From NCBI GenBank assembly GCA_964651435.1, contig CAZYVU010000007.1:1-64000 (forward strand): a stretch of DNA of 64,000 nucleotides, read 5' to 3'. Positions 51,829 through 60,854 of this stretch are shown here, in pieces. The notes beneath the pieces are model-generated. The model saw only the letters and a list, made by a program, of their open reading frames with translations. It was not told the origin of the DNA and searched no databases. The position numbers and the translations under genes are program-made. Positions within the stretch are counted from its first letter, which is position 1. Each line of letters starts with the position of its first letter. This stretch comes from CAZYVU01 sp964651435 (GTDB lineage Bacteria > Desulfobacterota > Syntrophorhabdia > Syntrophorhabdales > CAYQXL01).

Positions 51829-52635
51829 ATGAGCAGCGGCCATAGGAATTTCTCTCTGAGGTCATCAGTCCGCAGCATAAGAAGAATAATACAACTCACA
51901 AACTATGACTTTAGATCCAAATATCTCGGTTCGCACTTAGGTCTATTTTGGTCCTTTTTGCAGCCACTTCTAACGCTGGCAGTTCTTTGTTTCGTTCTTC
52001 AAGTCGGTTTTAAAACGGGAAGCGTGGGGAATTACCCATTTATCATGTGGCTAATGGCTGGAATTATTCCTTGGTTCTTTATATCCGAAGGTCTTTCAAA
52101 TTCTTCTGGTGCCATTGTTGAAAATAGTTTTCTTATCAAGAAAGTGGTATTTGACGTCCATCTTCTGCCGATAATAAAGATTATTTCCGCTCTATATGTA
52201 CACGCGTTCTTTATTGTTCTTTTATTGCTTGTTTTTCTCTTTCAAGGGAATTCTCCTTGCCGTTATTGGTTGCAGCTCATCTATTATTTGAGCTCCTCGA
52301 TTGTCCTGGTAATGGGAATATCCCTTCTCACTTCAGCCGCCGTAGCCTTTGTTTCTGATTTGAAGCCTGTCATCGCAATGTTTTTGCAGTTGGGTTTCTG
52401 GTTAACCCCCATCTTTTGGTCCCATCATGCGGTGGCAAAGAATTATCGGTATTTGATAAAGCTCAATCCTTTCTTCTATATAGTTACTGGGTACAGGGAC
52501 AGCATGATTGACCATGTTTGGCTATGGGAGCGCCCCTTGCTTACAATCTACTTCTGGATTTTCACGGTTCTGGTTTTGATAACTGGTATTCTTGCTTTTC
52601 GTCGGCTGCAATCTCAATTTGCTGACGTGGTTTAG
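51829..52635 (+). CDS. wzm: ABC-2 type polysaccharide export permease (Wzm-like)
   Basis: This is the membrane part of an O-antigen or capsule exporter. Six hydrophobic segments fill residues 30-260. The family pattern IIQLTNYDFRSKYLGSHLG at the N-terminus, PFIMWLMAGIIPWFFISEG in the second helix region and NPFFYIVTGYRDSMI near the end fit Wzm. I chose the ATG at 51829 (268 residues, usual size); the frame is open to 51688. The ATG of the ATPase gene follows directly after its stop. From here on the DNA is visibly richer in A+T. Confidence 0.88.
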   Translation: MSSGHRNFSLRSSVRSIRRIIQLTNYDFRSKYLGSHLGLFWSFLQPLLTLAVLCFVLQVGFKTGSVGNYPFIMWLMAGIIPWFFISEGLSNSSGAIVENSFLIKKVVFDVHLLPIIKIISALYVHAFFIVLLLLVFLFQGNSPCRYWLQLIYYLSSSIVLVMGISLLTSAAVAFVSDLKPVIAMFLQLGFWLTPIFWSHHAVAKNYRYLIKLNPFFYIVTGYRDSMIDHVWLWERPLLTIYFWIFTVLVLITGILAFRRLQSQFADVV

Positions 52636-53841
52636 ATGACGAGTGAAGCTGCCATCCAAGCGAAACGTGTGTCAAAGAGCTATCGATTGTATGACAGACG
52701 TTCTGACCGAATTATGGATTTGCTCACGCTGTTTAAAGGAACCTATCACCGAAATCATGCTGCTTTGTCCGACGTCAACTTGACAATCTCCAAAGGCGAT
52801 ATAGTTGGTATCGTTGGGCGAAACGGGTCGGGCAAGTCTACCCTCCTTGGCCTTTTCTCCGGCGTCATAAAGCCTACAGCCGGAGATATATCGGTTAGCG
52901 GAAGAATCTCTACCCTTCTTGAGCTCGGTATCGGCTTTAATCCAGCGTTGACGGGGATTGAAAACGTCTATTACTTTGGCTTGATTCTTGGGCACACCAG
53001 GAGCGAAATGAATAGCAAGATCGGCGATATTCTACAGTTTGCCGATATAGGACAATACGCATACCAACCTGTCCGAACTTATTCAAGTGGCATGTTTGTA
53101 AGGCTGGCATTTGCGGCTGCCATTAATGTTGATCCCGACATTCTTCTCGTCGATGAGGTCTTGGCGGTTGGGGATATTAACTTCCAACTGAAGTGCATGG
53201 AGAAGTTTGACGAATTTAAGGAGCGCCACACGACAATCGTATTTGTTTCTCACGACATGAATATGGTGAAGAAGTTTTGCGGTAAGGCCGCTTGGCTGGA
53301 TCAAGGAAGAATAAAAATGTTTGGTGACGTGCATGACGTCGTTAATCGCTATGAGCATCATCTAAAGGCTTGGGATCACACAAGCAGGAGCGCCGGAACC
53401 TCAGTAAGGAGCTCGGAATCACCTGGCTACTTGCGTCGAATCAACATACTTAATGCAGCACGTGCCGAATCGGACACATTTTCAATTGGTGCCGACATGT
53501 TCGTCAGGGTAGAGTACGAGGTAAAGGACGCCTCAATAGAGATAGTGATTGGAGTGGCGATTTTTGGAGTAAACAACGTGTATATCTCGGGACTTAATAC
53601 TGACTTGGATGGATACAGAGTAAGGGGAAAGCTGGGGAAAAACGTAATCCTTCTTCGTTACGGGAACCTAAGACTCCTTGAGGGACACTACTACATCGAT
53701 GTCGGCTTATTCGAAAGAAATGCTATAGTAGCGATGGATTACCGGGCCAGAGCAATAGAGTTTTCCGTAGAGGCTCCTTACGTTTCTGAAGGCATAGCTC
53801 TCCTGGATCACGAATGGTTGGAAGAAAGCAGCATTACATAG
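52636..53841 (+). CDS. wzt: Polysaccharide ABC exporter ATPase (Wzt-like) with C-terminal carbohydrate-binding domain
   Basis: The N-terminal 240 residues are the ATPase of an O-antigen exporter: Walker A GRNGSGKS (61-68), signature YSSGMFVRLAFAAA, Walker B ILLVDEVLAVGD and the switch FVSHDMNMV. A further 150 residues form a Wzt_C-type domain (VRVEYEVKDASIEIVIGVAI, GHYYIDVGLFERN), which in other systems recognises the chain end of the glycan. Gene order and the abutting start with the permease confirm the pair. Confidence 0.92.
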   Translation: MTSEAAIQAKRVSKSYRLYDRRSDRIMDLLTLFKGTYHRNHAALSDVNLTISKGDIVGIVGRNGSGKSTLLGLFSGVIKPTAGDISVSGRISTLLELGIGFNPALTGIENVYYFGLILGHTRSEMNSKIGDILQFADIGQYAYQPVRTYSSGMFVRLAFAAAINVDPDILLVDEVLAVGDINFQLKCMEKFDEFKERHTTIVFVSHDMNMVKKFCGKAAWLDQGRIKMFGDVHDVVNRYEHHLKAWDHTSRSAGTSVRSSESPGYLRRINILNAARAESDTFSIGADMFVRVEYEVKDASIEIVIGVAIFGVNNVYISGLNTDLDGYRVRGKLGKNVILLRYGNLRLLEGHYYIDVGLFERNAIVAMDYRARAIEFSVEAPYVSEGIALLDHEWLEESSIT

Positions 53842-53893
53842 TTGCCGTTTTAGATGCTTATAGCGTAATGACATACCTTTCAGGCGGGATTAT

Positions 53894-55345
53894 TTGTTGG
53901 AAAAAATTCGTATAGGTTTCATCCAAGCCAACAACGACGTTGACATTCAGACTTATAAACCTTTGGCGTTCGGATACCTAAAATCTTTTTTGGAGATGAA
54001 GCTTAAGGACCGAGTTGAAATGTCCTTTCTCGAAGATGAGAATGTTGCTTTGCCCTTTCACGTCATTGGCATCTCGTCTACCTCGCAGAATTTTTCGAGG
54101 GCCAAAAATCTGGCAAGGAAAATCAAAGATAGGGATCCCACCAAATTCATTGCCTTAGGGGGTCACCATATAACAAGCCTTCCCGAAACCTTGGGGCCAG
54201 AATTTGACATTGGAGTTAGAGGGGAAGGGGAACAAACCTTTTTTGAGCTAATCAGCTTAATTATAGAGAACGGGATCGTTATAGAACCGGAACTGTTGGC
54301 AAACATAAAGGGCTTGATATATCATCACGGAAACCGCGTAGTTCAGTCACCCGCAAGAGAGCCTATTTTCCCACTCGAACAGCTTCCAGTCCCTTATAGA
54401 GATAAGGGTTCATCCCACTATCTCTTTTCGTCAAGAGGCTGCCCTTATCGATGTGCATTTTGTGGGAGCTCATCGTTTTGGGGGGCAGTGCGTTACTTTA
54501 GCCCCGAATACGTGGTGAACGAAATTGAGAGCATCCTCGAATATTGCGATAGTGACAAGAGCATTACCGTTTGGGATGACCTATTTGTTGCAGACCGGAA
54601 AAGGTTTAAACAAATAATCGAGACCCTTGAAAAGCGCGGTATAAGACAGGAAGTCAGCTTCACCTTCTCGGTCCGGGCAAACTTGGTCAACGAGGAACTT
54701 TGTAGAGATCTAAAGCTAATTCGTGTATCCGAGATAAATTTTGGCGCCGAGTCTGGTAGCAATAGAATTCTGGGGTTGCTCGATAAAGGAACAACAGTGG
54801 AAATGAACCAAGAAGCGATAGATTTGTTGCGCAGGCATGGCTTTTCCGTCAGATGTTCCTTCATCGTAGGATGCCCAACAGAAACGGCAGAGGAGGTCAG
54901 GAGCACCTACGAGTTTCTAATCCGCAACGTCCTAGCGGGCAAACTGCCTCACAATTGCCCCGTAAACATTCTTATGCCTATTCCTGGCACCAAGGTGTGG
55001 AACGAAGGGGTTCGCGCTGCCAAGATTAGTCCGGCTAATTTTGATTGGGAGAGGCTGGGGCTATTCGCTTCGTACAGAGACTCCGGGATATCGAACTTCG
55101 CCGATTGGGCGGTGCGCCGGAGAATTAATGGTTCGTTATATTTGGCTGAAAACTCTCTACCCGAAGAGGTGCTTCTAAAGATGATGGGATTTTACGAGGA
55201 TGTTCTGGCCGCCCTTGGGGAGAGAGCAGTATATCAAGACGCGCTCAGAAATAGTGACACAGCACTAAGGAAAATCATGGGGTCTCGGGGTTGGAAAATG
55301 TTGTCACAATATTATAGGTTGCGGGACCTTATAACCGCACGATAA
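53894..55345 (+). CDS. B12-binding-type radical SAM protein
   Basis: The N-terminal 120 residues resemble a cobalamin-binding domain (LAFGYLKSFLE-like helix, FIALGGHHITSLPE, DIGVRGEGEQTFFEL). The radical SAM core follows, with C183, C187, C190 in SSRGCPYRCAFCGSSSFWG. GAESGSNRILGLLDKGT and SFIVGCPTETAEEV are typical of the BchE-like group. Such enzymes methylate or rearrange carbon centres. Its place in a glycan export cluster suggests it modifies a sugar or lipid carrier intermediate. The start is TTG with GGCGGGAT upstream. The reaction is unknown. Confidence 0.82.
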   Translation: MLEKIRIGFIQANNDVDIQTYKPLAFGYLKSFLEMKLKDRVEMSFLEDENVALPFHVIGISSTSQNFSRAKNLARKIKDRDPTKFIALGGHHITSLPETLGPEFDIGVRGEGEQTFFELISLIIENGIVIEPELLANIKGLIYHHGNRVVQSPAREPIFPLEQLPVPYRDKGSSHYLFSSRGCPYRCAFCGSSSFWGAVRYFSPEYVVNEIESILEYCDSDKSITVWDDLFVADRKRFKQIIETLEKRGIRQEVSFTFSVRANLVNEELCRDLKLIRVSEINFGAESGSNRILGLLDKGTTVEMNQEAIDLLRRHGFSVRCSFIVGCPTETAEEVRSTYEFLIRNVLAGKLPHNCPVNILMPIPGTKVWNEGVRAAKISPANFDWERLGLFASYRDSGISNFADWAVRRRINGSLYLAENSLPEEVLLKMMGFYEDVLAALGERAVYQDALRNSDTALRKIMGSRGWKMLSQYYRLRDLITAR

Positions 55346-56293
55346 ATGAGCCCTCAACATAACCTTATAAATAGTTGCATCAATCATTACTCCAGGATAT
55401 TCGCCATGCCGGAAAGGATCGTTGAGCCATATTCATGGGTCGAACACATACCTTTCGTTTTCTATCTTGTCGGCCTAATACACCCTGCTAGAATAGTGGA
55501 GCTGGGCGTTCACACCGGCAATTCCTTCTGCGCCTTTTGCCAGGCCATTGAAATGAGCGGCGTTGAAGGTACCTGTTACGGAATCGACACCTGGGCAGGC
55601 GACGAACACTCTGGTCGCTACGGTGATACTGCTTATGATGATTTACAGTCATATGTCCGTCGTAGATACGGCACCTTTGCCAATCTCATCAAAGCCGATT
55701 TTAATGATTCCACTCGTCTTTTTGACAATGGTACGATAGACATTCTCCACATAGATGGATACCACACCTATGATGCTGTCAAGAACGACTACGAGAATTG
55801 GCGCGCTAAAATGGCCAAAGGGGGTATTATTCTTTTTCATGACACCGAAGTAAAGGACCGGGATTTCGGCGTCTGGAGGTTTTGGGCAGAAATATCAACA
55901 AAGTATCCTTCTTTCAATTTCACTCACGGTTACGGGCTGGGTCTGCTTGCAATCGAAGCGGAAAAAGCGAGCAGGGTAATCCAGTTTGTCGATTGGGCCA
56001 ACAGTAGCGGGTTCGTTACGGATCTTTTTGCGCGACTCGGTGCCGCTGTTCAAGCCATGGCGTTGAAAAAGGTGCTTGACGAGAGGGATAGGCGCATAGC
56101 GCTCTTGAACGACGAAGTCAGGCAATTATCGGCCAAGCTTCAAGAAATTTATGGGTCGCAACGATGGCGCCTCACACGGTCGATTAGTGGAGCAATAAAC
56201 CGACTCTTACCGCAAAGGACGAGGCGAAGGTCGATACTTACGTCGTTAATTGAAGCCGTGTTGTCGCGAGGGGCGAATGATAACCGGCAATAA
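55346..56293 (+). CDS. Class I SAM-dependent methyltransferase with coiled-coil tail
   Basis: The N-terminal 220 residues form a Rossmann-like methyltransferase fold. PARIVELGVHTGNSFCAF is the SAM-binding loop, and DILHIDGYHTYDAVKNDYEN and GGIILFHDTEV are the metal-type features seen in the Methyltransf_24 group. The C-terminal 70 residues contain a predicted coiled coil (KVLDERDRRIALLNDEVRQL) ending in a basic tail. In O-antigen clusters such proteins cap or modify chains. It starts directly after the radical SAM gene stop and overlaps the next gene by 17 bp. Confidence 0.8.
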   Translation: MSPQHNLINSCINHYSRIFAMPERIVEPYSWVEHIPFVFYLVGLIHPARIVELGVHTGNSFCAFCQAIEMSGVEGTCYGIDTWAGDEHSGRYGDTAYDDLQSYVRRRYGTFANLIKADFNDSTRLFDNGTIDILHIDGYHTYDAVKNDYENWRAKMAKGGIILFHDTEVKDRDFGVWRFWAEISTKYPSFNFTHGYGLGLLAIEAEKASRVIQFVDWANSSGFVTDLFARLGAAVQAMALKKVLDERDRRIALLNDEVRQLSAKLQEIYGSQRWRLTRSISGAINRLLPQRTRRRSILTSLIEAVLSRGANDNRQ

Positions 56294-57626
56294 CTTGCGC
56301 CACGGTCAATCTGAAACCCCTTTTCAAAGAGCTATTAATGTTTTCTTGATGCCTCGCGGCAGCAGGCGACGAAGAATAGCATCGTACCTGGTTAACAGCA
56401 TCAGGACTCGCTTAAGCACTCTGTTAAGACCTTACTATCTGGCCAAAGAGAAACGTGCCGTTAAGAAACTAAAGCAACTGAGGCCGGCGGTTGCACCACG
56501 AAGGCTTGGCAGCAATATCAAACGCGTGCTTGTACTCAACCCCTACTTTCCCACCCTTGGAGGTGGAGAGAAATCCATGGCGTTTCTCTGCAAATTTCTG
56601 GAGAATTACTACGAATCGGCAAGTATTGACGTGTTGGTCTTTGACTTCGACGATATCAGGACGGATGCCCCGAAATACCCAACGATCGATGATTTAGAGA
56701 GGCGTTTTTCTGTAGAGCTTGGCAAGACGACTCTCATCAAGATGACGGGCAAGCACCACGATGTTGAACAAATCGGCCGTTCTTACGATCTGTTTATCAA
56801 TCACATGTTTCTCAGCAAGCACCCAGGAGGGGCCAGGAAGAACTTGTATGTGTGCATGTTTCCGCCACGCAAACGGCCCTATGTGGACCTGAGATTTATA
56901 ACAAGCTACGACATATTTCTGGCAAACTCACAGTATACCGACTCATGGATGCGCCAGTACTGGGGCGATCAAGTTGATTGTCGCGTGTTGTATCCGCCGG
57001 TCTTTTTTGAAAACGAATTGGCTGGCCGCTACCAAAGAGAAGAGAAAAAGAATATCATTCTCGCCGTGGGCCGGTTTCAGGTAGACAACCACAATAAGAA
57101 GCAGCACGTGATGATCGAGTTTTTTAGCAAGTACGGTCGACTCTTCTCTGATTGGGAGCTCCATCTTGTTGGGGGGGTTTCAGGACGAAAGGTCGACTTG
57201 GCTTACGTCGACACGCTCAGACGCCTTGTAAGGACGCCTAACATATTTCTCCATGTCAATGCCTCGAGCTCGGAGTTGTCAGCCCTTTACAAGCAGGCCA
57301 AGATTTTTTGGCATCTAACAGGTTACGGGGAGGACAGGGAACGCTATCCGGAGAGGATGGAACATTTTGGGATAACAACCGTTGAGGCGATGAGTTATGG
57401 CACTGTGCCGGTGGTCATTAAGATGGGCGGACAGACAGAGACGGTTGCCTCCGGGATCAACGGGTATCTTTTTGAAACGGAAGAGGAGCTGATTCGTCAA
57501 ACCAATGCGTTGATTGGCAGCGACAATCAAAGGAAAGCTATGGCTCAAAGAGCCGTTGACGCCTCAAGATTTTACTCCGTTGAAAACTTTTACAATCGAG
57601 CTAGGGCCATATTCGATGACCTATGA
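56277..57626 (+). CDS. Glycosyltransferase family 4 (GT-B) protein
   Basis: This is a nucleotide-sugar-dependent retaining glycosyltransferase. The glycine loop after the linker is RVLVLNPYFPTLGGGEKSMA. The donor-binding C-terminal domain carries NIILAVGRFQVDNHNKKQHV and the motif ERMEHFGITTVEAMSYGTVP, with the usual Glu pair context. I chose the ATG at 56277 with GAGGGGCG upstream; it lies inside the end of the methyltransferase gene. An upstream TTG and a later ATG at 56349 are less likely. Sugar and linkage are unknown. Confidence 0.85.
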   Translation: MITGNNLRHGQSETPFQRAINVFLMPRGSRRRRIASYLVNSIRTRLSTLLRPYYLAKEKRAVKKLKQLRPAVAPRRLGSNIKRVLVLNPYFPTLGGGEKSMAFLCKFLENYYESASIDVLVFDFDDIRTDAPKYPTIDDLERRFSVELGKTTLIKMTGKHHDVEQIGRSYDLFINHMFLSKHPGGARKNLYVCMFPPRKRPYVDLRFITSYDIFLANSQYTDSWMRQYWGDQVDCRVLYPPVFFENELAGRYQREEKKNIILAVGRFQVDNHNKKQHVMIEFFSKYGRLFSDWELHLVGGVSGRKVDLAYVDTLRRLVRTPNIFLHVNASSSELSALYKQAKIFWHLTGYGEDRERYPERMEHFGITTVEAMSYGTVPVVIKMGGQTETVASGINGYLFETEEELIRQTNALIGSDNQRKAMAQRAVDASRFYSVENFYNRARAIFDDL

Positions 57627-58908
57627 CGTTTCCATAATTGCTGTCAACCATAATGGCAGCAAATATCTGCCGGATTTCTTCTCAGCGCTATCAGCTTTGG
57701 AATCCAATGACCTCGCATATGAGCTTGTTTTTGTAGACAATGCGTCTCGAGATGGTTCTCCAAATATGGTTCGGGAGTCGTACGGACAACATGTCAAAAA
57801 CCTAAAACTCATCGAATCGAGCAAGAATCTTGGTTTTGCCGGAGGAAACAACCTCGGAGCAGAACATTCGACCGGCGAGTATTTGGCATTCCTAAACATA
57901 GACACGGCAGTCGATCCCGGATGGCTTCTTAATCTCTGGCATTGCATAAGACATTCAGGCGCCGGCATTGTCAATTCAAAGCTTCTTTTTTTCAATGATT
58001 ATCTCAGATTGACTATTCTTTGCGACGAAGCAATGAAGATAGCCAATCACGTGATCGTAAACGACAATCCAATCAGGATCGAAAGCAAGTTCTGGCGGGG
58101 TGGTATAGAGCGTCAGGGCGAAGACCTCGTCTGCTCACAAGGTTCCTCAGTCTATCTTCCAGTCACTCATGGTTTAACTGACTGCGTTATAGAGGTTTTT
58201 CCGGCAAGTGTGCCTTCTAAAAGCACCGGATCCCTACTCATCTGTGGCCGCGAATATGTTTGGGCGCCTAATAGCTTGAGCAGCGGGTGTGTTATCGAAC
58301 TTACTATAGCTGAAGTCAGCACTCATGCGGTCCAGCTGATACAGAATGCAGGATCGGGGGTTAATGGAAATTTGGACGGTTATGATGTCGGTTTTGGAGA
58401 GGAAGACTCCGGCCAGTACGAAGCCTGCCGAGAGATTAATAACGCGTGCGGAGCAGCTATGATCATACGTAAAGACGATTTTGACCGGTGCGGCAGGTTC
58501 GACTCCAGCTTTTTTATGTACTACGAAGACACCGATCTTTCCTACCGAGTCAAAAACTTGGGGAAACGACTCCTCTACTGTCCGAAAGCTGTCGTTCGGC
58601 ACGTTCATGCCGGCACTAGCATCGAATGGTCACCCCTTTTTGTTTACTTTGTCTTCAGGAACAAGATGCTGTTCATACTGAAGCACTATAGCTTGAAGCT
58701 TTTTTTGCGCTTCTTTATAAAACACGCTCGCTTTACAATTCAGCACCTGTTAAGTTCTGTTGAATTGGCCAAGAAATATGCCATGTTGAAAGCTCTCTTG
58801 TCTGTCTGTGCGCTAACGCCCATTTACGTAAGTCGGAATGTCAGAGCAGGAAGGAAACCCCTCGCAGACATCGACGATTTGTTCGACGATCCCGCCGCAG
58901 GGCCATGA
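57616..58908 (+). CDS. Glycosyltransferase family 2 protein with inserted domain
   Basis: This is a GT-A inverting transferase. The N-terminal half reads SIIAVNHNGSKYLPDFFSAL, LVFVDNASRDGSPNM, LGFAGGNNLGAEHSTGEYLA and FLNIDTAVDP (DxD equivalent). The C-terminal half restarts with NNACGAAMIIRKDDFDRCG and YYEDTDLSYRVKNLGKRLLY. Between them, about residues 130-252, lies an insertion of about 120 residues with beta-strand-like text, absent from ordinary members. The ATG at 57616 overlaps the preceding stop. The C-terminus has a hydrophobic amphipathic tail. Acceptor unknown. Confidence 0.83.
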   Translation: MTYDVSIIAVNHNGSKYLPDFFSALSALESNDLAYELVFVDNASRDGSPNMVRESYGQHVKNLKLIESSKNLGFAGGNNLGAEHSTGEYLAFLNIDTAVDPGWLLNLWHCIRHSGAGIVNSKLLFFNDYLRLTILCDEAMKIANHVIVNDNPIRIESKFWRGGIERQGEDLVCSQGSSVYLPVTHGLTDCVIEVFPASVPSKSTGSLLICGREYVWAPNSLSSGCVIELTIAEVSTHAVQLIQNAGSGVNGNLDGYDVGFGEEDSGQYEACREINNACGAAMIIRKDDFDRCGRFDSSFFMYYEDTDLSYRVKNLGKRLLYCPKAVVRHVHAGTSIEWSPLFVYFVFRNKMLFILKHYSLKLFLRFFIKHARFTIQHLLSSVELAKKYAMLKALLSVCALTPIYVSRNVRAGRKPLADIDDLFDDPAAGP

Positions 58909-58987
58909 CTCTCAAGCTCCAACCTTTATCTATGGCACCACGACATTCTCGACTCTTCAAGAACGATGGCAATTCGATGGGGCAGAT

Positions 58988-59989
58988 ATGGTTAGCCTTG
59001 TAATAGTGAATTACCTGAGACCGCAAATTCTTTTCTCGTGCCTGCGAAGCCTTGACGCTCAAACACATTCGCGATTTGAACTTATAATCGTCGATAATGG
59101 ATCCGAGAACGGGGCGGCAGAAGAGATTCGTAATTTTATCGGCAATGTATCAAAGGTCGAATCAGTTAGGTTCACGTCTCTATCCGACAACAAAGGATTC
59201 GCCGGCGGATGCCAGGCGGGCTTAGCCCTTAGCAGCGGTAATTACGTAGCCCTGCTGAACAACGACACCGAACCAGACCCCTCTTGGCTTGAGCGGCTTA
59301 TTGCAACAATGGATGCTAACGCCAATGTGGGAATATGCGCTTCACGACTCATGGTCTACGGTTCTGACGCAATAGACAGCGCGGGTGATGGTTTTTCAAC
59401 GGCACTCAAAGGTTTCAAAATTGCCGAGGGACAGAAGACTGACAACGGAAATACGGAAGATCGCTTCGTCTTCGGCGCTTGCGCCGGGGCGGCTCTGTAC
59501 CGCCGGGAGATGCTGGACGAGATCGGCTTCCTCGACGAGGATTTCTTCCTTATTCACGAAGATACGGACCTCAACTTTAGGGCCCAACTGGCCGGCTGGA
59601 AGGTCCTGTATGTGCCCACAGCGGTTGTGCACCACAAGGTCCGTTCCTCCATAGGCGCTATGTCTCCCACGGCTGTCTACTATAGCCTCCGTAACAGCGA
59701 ACTGGTACGAATGAAGAATGTGCCGGTGGGAATTCTCCTTCGGTGCCTTCCGGAATTGGTAGTCGGGGCCATCGTCGAGTTCTTTTACTTTGCCGTTCGT
59801 CACGGCTTCTTCCGCCTCTACTTTAAGGCCAAGCTCGACGCCCTGAAGATGCTTCCGAAGATGCTCCGCAAGCGGAAGAAGATTATGGCCCTCAAGCGGG
59901 TCTCCAATGCCTACCTCCTCAGCGTTATAACGCCCGTCTGGGAGCGCGGTTTCTTTCGGTCGAAATTCAGGAAGCTGCTCCGTGGTTAG
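58988..59989 (+). CDS. Glycosyltransferase family 2 protein
   Basis: This is a GT-A transferase of the rhamnosyltransferase-like group: VSLVIVNYLRPQILFSCLRS, LIIVDNGSENG, NKGFAGGCQAGLALSSGNYV and LLNNDTEPDPSWLERLI (N-N-D-T, the DxD equivalent), then FGACAGAALYRREMLDEIGF and EDTDLNFRAQLAGWKV. I chose the ATG at 58988, because it begins just before the first strand. The frame is open to 58838, which would overlap the previous gene. The next gene overlaps its stop by 8 bp. The sugar is unknown. Confidence 0.84.
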   Translation: MVSLVIVNYLRPQILFSCLRSLDAQTHSRFELIIVDNGSENGAAEEIRNFIGNVSKVESVRFTSLSDNKGFAGGCQAGLALSSGNYVALLNNDTEPDPSWLERLIATMDANANVGICASRLMVYGSDAIDSAGDGFSTALKGFKIAEGQKTDNGNTEDRFVFGACAGAALYRREMLDEIGFLDEDFFLIHEDTDLNFRAQLAGWKVLYVPTAVVHHKVRSSIGAMSPTAVYYSLRNSELVRMKNVPVGILLRCLPELVVGAIVEFFYFAVRHGFFRLYFKAKLDALKMLPKMLRKRKKIMALKRVSNAYLLSVITPVWERGFFRSKFRKLLRG

Positions 59990-60854
59990 CGTCATCATAC
60001 CCACTCTCAATGCGGGGCCTTCCTTTTCTGAGCTTCTCGACTGCCTACAAAGACAGACCGTTCGCTGCGAGATCATTGTCGTTGACTCCTCCTCCTCCGA
60101 CGGAACTCCGGATGTGGCAAGGAGCAACGGGTGCAGGGTGGAGAGCATCCTCAGGCAGCAGTTTCACCATGCCCGGACAAGAAACCTTGGCGCGCGGCTT
60201 GCCAAAGGTGATATCCTTGTTTTTATGACGCAGGACTGTATGCCCGTCCATGACGACTGCGTGGCAAAACTGATAGCCCCCCTGGTCCGGAGTGAAATAG
60301 CGGCATCATACGGAAGGCAGCTCCCAAGGAGCGGGGCAAAGCCTACCGAACGCTTCGCCAGGGCCTTTAACTATCCCCCCGAAAGCGCCGTGAAGGGTAG
60401 GGCCGAAGCCATTAGACTCGGCATCAAGGCCTTCTTTTTCAGCAATGTCTGTTCCTCCGTGAGGAGAGAGGCATTCGGGCAGGTCGGGGGGTTCCCGGAA
60501 GACCTCACCATGTTTGAGGACATGCGGCTCGCCAAAAGGCTTGTTGATGCCGGCTATAAGATCGCCTATGTTCCCGAGGCTAAGGTTATCCATTCCCATG
60601 ACCTTGGTCTACGGGATCAACTTGCTCGCTATTACCAGGCAGGCTTTTCATTGTCCGCAGTCCCGGGGCTTCTCGCCGCAAGCAGGGCCAATGACGAAGC
60701 CCGGAGATTTATAAAGGAAGAGCTTTTGTTCCTTGCCCGCAATGGTTACGTCAGGTGGATTCCGTACGCCCTTGCCGAAGCAGCCTGCAAGTTTACGGGT
60801 TTTCGATTGGGGGCACTGACGTTCACTGCAAGAAGGTTCAGACAGCATGATTGA
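59982..60854 (+). CDS. Glycosyltransferase family 2 protein
   Basis: This is a GT-A fold glycosyltransferase starting with GTG: VSVIIPTLNAGPSFSELLDC, CEIIVVDSSSSDGTPDVA, HARTRNLGARLAKGDILVFM and QDCMPVHDD (the DxD-like position). An EDMRLAKRLVDAGYKIAYVP motif is near residue 180. A C-terminal part with DQLARYYQAGFSLSAVPGL follows. It overlaps the initiating transferase gene by 8 bp, so translation is coupled. Substrates unknown. Confidence 0.84.
   Translation: MVSVIIPTLNAGPSFSELLDCLQRQTVRCEIIVVDSSSSDGTPDVARSNGCRVESILRQQFHHARTRNLGARLAKGDILVFMTQDCMPVHDDCVAKLIAPLVRSEIAASYGRQLPRSGAKPTERFARAFNYPPESAVKGRAEAIRLGIKAFFFSNVCSSVRREAFGQVGGFPEDLTMFEDMRLAKRLVDAGYKIAYVPEAKVIHSHDLGLRDQLARYYQAGFSLSAVPGLLAASRANDEARRFIKEELLFLARNGYVRWIPYALAEAACKFTGFRLGALTFTARRFRQHD

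Noticed and set aside
58838..58987. N-terminal extension of a family 2 glycosyltransferase
   Set aside because: It would overlap the previous gene by 71 bp and adds low-complexity residues before the first strand of the fold.
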